This document shows, in pieces, positions 59,248 to 64,000 of a DNA stretch of 64,000 bases. The DNA comes from Ariolimax columbianus (lineage: Eukaryota > Mollusca > Gastropoda > Stylommatophora > Arionidae), in NCBI GenBank assembly GCA_036924085.1, contig JAVGWX010000009.1, positions 60,242,331-60,306,330 of the forward strand. The letters run 5' to 3'. The number at the start of each line of letters is the position of its first letter. The stretch's first letter is position 1. The translations under genes and the position numbers were made by a program. The notes under the pieces are model-generated. The model was not told the DNA's origin. It did not search any database and saw only the letters and a program-made list of their open reading frames with translations.

Positions 59248-59282
<35 letters not shown>
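59211..59282. repeat. (CT)n microsatellite
   Basis: About 35 CT units with GT and AC interruptions lie 100 bp beyond the 52-bp satellite. Confidence 0.95.
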
Positions 59283-59283
<1 letters not shown>

Positions 59284-59439
59284 ATTTCCAGCTGCATTCA
59301 TTGTGGTTCTATAGTCACATATTTCTGTTTGTGGAGGACATCTGGTCTTCAGTATGTGGCAAGCAAACATTACGTGTTGAAGGTTTCAATGTAAATGTGA
59401 TACTCTTAGTTTGATTGGATTGGATTCTTAGTGGATTTT

Positions 59440-59830
59440 ATGTTAACACTCATAACACAAAAACTATGATATTTAGCAAAGCAGAATCAAAATGAACTTT
59501 TCTTCAGATTGCAATATGTGGTCAAATACTGGAACAGGTCAAGAGTTTCTCCTGTCTTGGAAATAAAAAACTAAGATGAGAAATGGAAATCAGGGAGATA
59601 AAAATGGTCAATTCTGTTTGCACAAACTTGATACATATAGTGGCATCCAAACTAGTAACTGACAAATTAAAATTGAGTGATCATGTGCTATGTACATTCA
59701 GCTTCTTTGTATGGCAAAGAAACATGGAGTATGAAGGGAATTGATGCCTTTTAAAATGTGAAAATATAGAAGAATGCATGCATCTCAGGGAAAGAAAGTA
59801 AAACAAAAAATGAAGGCTTGGAGGAATTAG
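59440..59830 (+). pseudogene. LINE relic, RT thumb region
   Basis: The plus strand encodes AICGQILEQVKSFSCLGN, then EIREIKMVNSVCTNLIHIVA, SDHVLCTFSFFVWQRNMEYE and decayed tail words. This matches the 'LEQVxxFxYLGSxITxDG' block and the following thumb helix pattern of APE-type LINEs. The catalytic box is missing. Confidence 0.6.
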
Positions 59831-60654
59831 CAGAAAATATAATCAGTCAGTGCACATGAGGTTGAGAATTATAAACGTCCCTAAATATTGTATTTATTGC
59901 TTAATCTGGTGGTAGTCATTTGTGGGACAAAGTGTCAGTAATGAATGAGCTAACAGCAGCCAGCGACTCATAGCTGACTGCTTACAACAGGATCAACCAA
60001 TCTTAGTTGGCGAAAAACCCTATTACGTCTTCAAGTGGTGGCCTCGAATACAACGTAGTCTGACTAAGAGGTTGAGGATCACACCCAGTCGCAAAAATGC
60101 AGTGCTGTAACCGGTTGTCTGCGCACACTATGACGCAACATCACAACTCCCTTTTCATGATGTACGCCAGAAAGAAATGTGCATTTATACAGCATTTGCA
60201 AGCATGTGTGTGCTACTGGCCTGGTTACCATTGATAGTAGACAAGTTTGTAGTAAATATTAGCCTTATCTTGAAATGTCAGCATTGTACCAAATAATAGC
60301 TTTATCTTAAAATTGTTATCAACCTAAATCACTTTTTAAAGTTATCTGATGATAATGACCTGTTATAAACGTTGTGTTTTAAAAATGGTGCAGTGACATT
60401 TGATATGCACATAGATTATATGTGCCTCGCACGTCCTTTCCCCAGTATTGATGGCAGTTTATCAGGGCAATTGTGATATTGAAAATTGGTGCGTTAGCAT
60501 TTTGACACAGGCAGTGGGCTTCTTTCTGGTTTAAGCGCTACTTATCTAGGGCACTGGTCTTTAATATACAAAGGAACACAGTATAGAGCCAGTGTTGATA
60601 GCTGATAACCTGAAACACATGCAATGTTTGTATAGCGCTAGTCATTGTGTAGCC

Positions 60655-60915
60655 CACGTAGAGAAATAACAGGGTCAGGTGTAACATACTGGTCAAGACA
60701 TCCACCCCATGTCCCATTTTGTGCACCTAGTCACAGTAATCTGGCCAACAAGGTGGGGATTGTCACTCTAATCCGCATAACTGGCGACTTACTGAGCATT
60801 CTTACATTACAATGCATCCTTGGTCTGCCCTTTCAAGTATGTCTTGTGATGTAAGAAGAGCCACTGTAACCTGCTACTTAAAAAACATCAAGAATGAACT
60901 CAGTACACGTAACTT
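60655..60915 (-). mobile_element. Interspersed repeat A, copy 9
   Basis: Reverse, diverged copy: 'gggtcaggtgtaacatactg', 'ctggccaacaaggtggggat', 'gtaagaagagccactgtaac' and 'aatgaactcagta'. It shares diagnostic changes with copy 1 at 4980, suggesting a subfamily. Confidence 0.65.
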
Positions 60916-61344
60916 CGAACAGCAACAACAGTCAATATGTAAATATTACTACGGTGCATACTCCTATTTCTCGTATAAACCGGGACAATTTATATGGCTG
61001 AGAAATAAAGAAAGCATGCCCCTGCTGTCACCATGCAGTGTATATGATAGAGTTTTTATGTTACTTTTGATAAAAAAAACCTAAACCGAAACAGGGTTTG
61101 AGCCCGTACCCCCACCCCCTGTTCAGATGACCGGTCTTCAAATCGTTCGGCAACTAAGTATTAACATTAACTATCTTATAACATTGAAGTAACAAAGTTT
61201 GTGTTACTTGGGCCTGATAGAGGAACAAGAAATAGCTATAACATGCTTGGCGTTTCGTAAGAGACATGTCGAAAGAGACGACTGAAGACGGATGTCTGCC
61301 ACATCTCCTCGATATCACTACTGTGATGGGACGACGACGCTAAC

Positions 61345-61660
61345 GTCTGGTCAGGCAAAACACACTGATCAGAGAATGTTAGTTAGGGTCAGGAGAAATA
61401 TACTGCCCAAGACCCTCACCTGACCTTCTCGTTGGTCGTACTGGAAACGGGCTGTTGTCTATGACAACAGTCTGGCTAACAAGATGAGGTTCGACGTGAT
61501 CCCCATAGTAGTAAGCGACACGCAGATGAAACCAAGCATAGCACAACCACCTGGAGGACCATGGTCCATCTTCATCAGCACGCTCAGGATGTGAGGAAAG
61601 CTACGACAACCTGCCACTTAACGCCCATTTTATGGTGCACAAAAGACTAACTTACAACAA
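61345..61660 (-). mobile_element. Interspersed repeat A, copy 10, with CAA tail
   Basis: A well-kept reverse copy: 'gtcaggcaaaacacactgat', 'tctggctaacaagatgaggt', 'cacaaccacctggaggacca', 'gtgaggaaagctacgacaac', ending in 'cttacaacaacaaacaaac'. The intact CAA-type tail defines the 3' end of the family. Confidence 0.85.
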
Positions 61661-61854
61661 CAAACAAACAACAACATTACTGTGATATTCCAACTAAAAT
61701 GGGAACAATAAATATACGAAAAGTTGTTTGTGTGTGTGTGTCTTGCAGATATACACAAATAATGTTTCAAAGGTTTCATTGTTTTCTGAAGTTGATATTT
61801 GGATATAGTTTGTACTCGTCAACATTTTCTTTGTATATTTTGTATTCCAGTACT

Positions 61855-62045
61855 TCATTGTCCTGTGTTCATTTGTTTGTATTTGTTTGATGGCAGTACT
61901 TGTCCCGTGTTTATTTGTATTTGTTTATTACAGTACTTGTCATGTATTTGTTTGATTACAGTGCTTGTCGTGTATTTGTTTGGTTACAGAACTTGTCCCG
62001 TGTTTCTTTGTATTTGTTTGATTACAGTACTTGCTAGTTCTGCTG
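61855..62045. repeat. AT-rich tandem repeat of about 32-40 bp
   Basis: Five to six units carry 'tacagtacttgtc', 'cgtgtttatttg' and 'tatttgttt'. Unit length varies by loss of one sub-block. Confidence 0.75.
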
Positions 62046-62751
62046 TTATTTGTTTATTTTGAAGGTTCACTTTTGTTTTGGCCGTAGATACCATCCTCAC
62101 TTTCAAGTATATCCTGGAACTTTTATTATATTGGACTTAATAGAACCGCAGTTACAAGTGATTGTCAAGGGTTGTGAATGGGGTTTGGCAACCTAATCGT
62201 GTCAAACAAAGTGGTAAAGAAACCACCACAGCATGGACACACAAATATCTTCTCTCATGTGAAATACTCGTCTTTTTATATTTGGATTCAACATATTTAT
62301 TTGTGCCCTTGCCAGCTGTTTTTTAAAATTTGGTTTTCGCCTGTTTTATATTTACTCTGTGCCTGTCCTGTGCGCTTATTTTAAGCGGTATATTTAAATA
62401 GCTTTGTTAAAATTCCAAGACTAAAACGTCTAAGGAATGTAAAAACAACCAGTGTCGTATAATATATCACGTTAACAAAGTTGTTATGAATGAGAATTAC
62501 ATTAAAACAGAATTATCAGTCTTTGATAACGTTGAAATAAATAATATAATCTCATAAATAGTGTTCGTCTAATTGCGAACCAATCTGAAAGTCCATATTA
62601 CCTCACACATACGCTCTCCAAATATCCGACAGCTGTTACTTTCATCGTCTCCACCACCTATTTGGCATCTGACTATTTTTTGCTATAAGACACATAATTT
62701 GTACTACGTATATCAAAAAGCTGTCTTGCCATTAACATATAGATCTTCTTT

Positions 62752-63100
62752 GTCGTTCGTTCTCAAACTCCTGCTACCAAGACCTGAAAAAGCTTTGCAA
62801 GTAGCAGGGTGTTGTGCAGAGAACAAGATATCTGTGTCGTAATTTACAGATTGACTGCGATATTTGCGCCTTTTGGTCCAATACATCCGACTTCAGGTGG
62901 CATTTGTGGATACCGGGTTAGCCTTTCCTGTTCGACCCATTCTCTTTAGCCAGTCTGCTTTGTTGCAGCATGTTATCCAGATCACCGCATATAGGCGTAC
63001 AAGGGTTTTAGCAGTTCTGATTTGCTGAACTTGGCGATAGCAGTCAGTTTTGAGTCGCTGGCCGCCGCATCTCATGCACTGCTCAGTATCTTGATTCCAT
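62752..63100 (-). mobile_element. SINE-like family C, copy 6
   Basis: A short CTT remnant and 'gtcgttcgttctcaaactcc' mark the 3' end. 'cgatatttgcgccttttggt', 'tagccagtctgctttgttgc' and 'gcagtcagttttgagtcgct' continue to 'ctcagtatcttgattcc' near the 5' end. 'atagat' on both sides may be the target duplication. A cysteine pair (CMRCGG) on the minus strand is not enough to call a protein. Confidence 0.75.
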
Positions 63101-63349
63101 AGATTGATCAAAATCATTCTGTCATTGTCTCAGATGAAAAGCACGATTCGTTCTGCCATTATTGCAATTAAAAGCAGTATGCACTCTCAAATCAGATGAC
63201 GAGGCATTTAGTTACCTAAGAGAGTCATTGTTACTCCCGCCGTTTACCCGCGCTTGGTTGAAGTTATTCATTTTGACATTCAGAGCACTGGGTAAATATA
63301 AGATGCAGTAGTAAATGCCATGATAGATCAAGGTATCGATATAAAGTAT

Positions 63350-63520
63350 GCCCAATTAATAGATAAGATCAATGAGGGCTGATCAATGGAGATCACCTCT
63401 TTTGAACAAGGAATTCACCATATCCATACACAAATGGAGTACAACAGGGGGATACAATCTTCTCAAACCTGTTCACAGCTGCACTGAAAGAAGTTTATAT
63501 GACTCTAACTTAGCAAAACA
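63350..63520 (+). pseudogene. LINE relic, RT motif B fragment
   Basis: The plus strand reads NGVQQGDTIFSNLFTAALKE, then VYMTLT and a stop. 'GVxQGDTIxxxLFTAxLE' is RT motif B of RTE/L1-like LINEs. The catalytic motif that should follow within 50 residues is not seen before 63700. Confidence 0.7.
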
Positions 63521-63749
63521 GAGGCGTCAACATAGATTGTGAAATGTTCTCACATTGTAATCACCAGCCACATCATTACAGAAGCTGAACAATGATTAAA
63601 CGAACTGAATGTAGCAGGCAGAGCGGTTGGCCTGAACAAACATAGGAAGAAAACCCACCCTATACAGAACACATTCTGCTACCTGTAGTTTTCCGACTAG
63701 ACAAAGAGCCTATCGATATATATATATTTATATCGTTAAAGGCTCTTCT

Positions 63750-64000
63750 AACACTCTTCACAGACCTTGTTTACGCAGATGATATAGTCCTGCTCGGCTC
63801 AGACAGTACAGCACTGCAACAGTACCTTGAGAACCTGGACAGCATTACGCGAAATATGGACCTGTCAATATCACGGGCAAAGACCAAAATCCAGAATCTT
63901 GGCTCTGACAAACGGCCCCAGGATATAGTGGTCAATGGTCACACTGCGGAGGGTGCCAATGATCTCTCCTACCTCGGCAGCACGATTGCACCCGACTGCC
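63750..64000 (+). pseudogene. LINE reverse transcriptase fragment, continues off the right edge
   Basis: An open frame encodes DLVYADDIVLLGSDSTALQQ (catalytic motif C intact), then YLENLDSITRNMDLSISRAK, TKIQNLG, DIVVNGH and LSYLGSTIAPDC. This is the palm-to-thumb part of an APE-type LINE with no stop in 240 bp, so it is better preserved than its neighbour at 63350. An AT-rich stretch (63715-63735) separates the two. They look like different families. Confidence 0.8.

Larger units (their letters stand above)
49385..64000 (+). other. Probable start of the first intron of the plus-strand p38 gene
   Basis: It starts at the GTAAGT donor; no acceptor exon with the p38 'VAVKK' region was seen before the window ends, so the intron exceeds 14.6 kb. 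Repeats and relics inside are listed separately. Nothing recognisable was seen in 49391-50289, 50605-50975, 51185-51350, 51585-52150, 52565-53275, 56645-57350, 59285-59435, 59835-60650, 60920-61340, 61665-61850, 62050-62750 and 63105-63345. Confidence 0.55.

Overview
This is a window of animal nuclear DNA, dense in transposon relics and short tandem repeats. It has no operons or prokaryotic signals. The mix of RNase H-bearing and RTE/CR1-like LINEs, tRNA-headed SINEs with microsatellite tails, and long CTT, CATA, CTAT and GAT tracts suggests an invertebrate, most likely a mollusc or another lophotrochozoan. That assignment is inference.

Only two host coding segments can be supported. Both are first coding exons of p38-type MAP kinases. 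One is on the minus strand (18834-18967) and one on the plus strand (49260-49384). Each carries the N-terminal p38 signature and half of the glycine-rich ATP loop. Each stops at a GTAAGT donor in phase 2 at the same codon. The genes point away from each other across about 30 kb. On this reading, 1-18833 is the start of the first intron of the minus-strand gene, 18968-49259 is the shared upstream region, and 49385-64000 is the start of the first intron of the plus-strand gene. I found no later exons of either gene.

The rest is mobile DNA in layers. (1) An RNase H-bearing LINE (I/Nimb type) is present as four 5'-truncated copies (11150-13023, 22140-22371, 27346-27469, 53758-54948). Each ends in (GAA)n and each lies between short direct repeats. 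(2) About a dozen older LINE relics of several types lie on both strands; the best preserved is at 41336-43262. (3) Several SINE-like families recur: A (ten copies, CAA tail), B (tRNA-headed), C (GAA tail), F, H (poly-A), and a composite element whose head is a 28S rRNA fragment. (4) DNA transposon relics are a hAT with terminal repeats (27896-29600) and a foldback mariner (23405-24150). (5) Minisatellites and microsatellites are abundant, several of them attached to retroelement 3' ends.

Nested insertions give relative ages: family A inside SINE B, the 28S-headed element inside family C, the RNase H LINE inside older LINEs, and SINE H inside a duplicated segment. I saw no functional tRNA or rRNA gene, CRISPR array or virus-derived gene. 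Most long open frames are translations of simple repeats.
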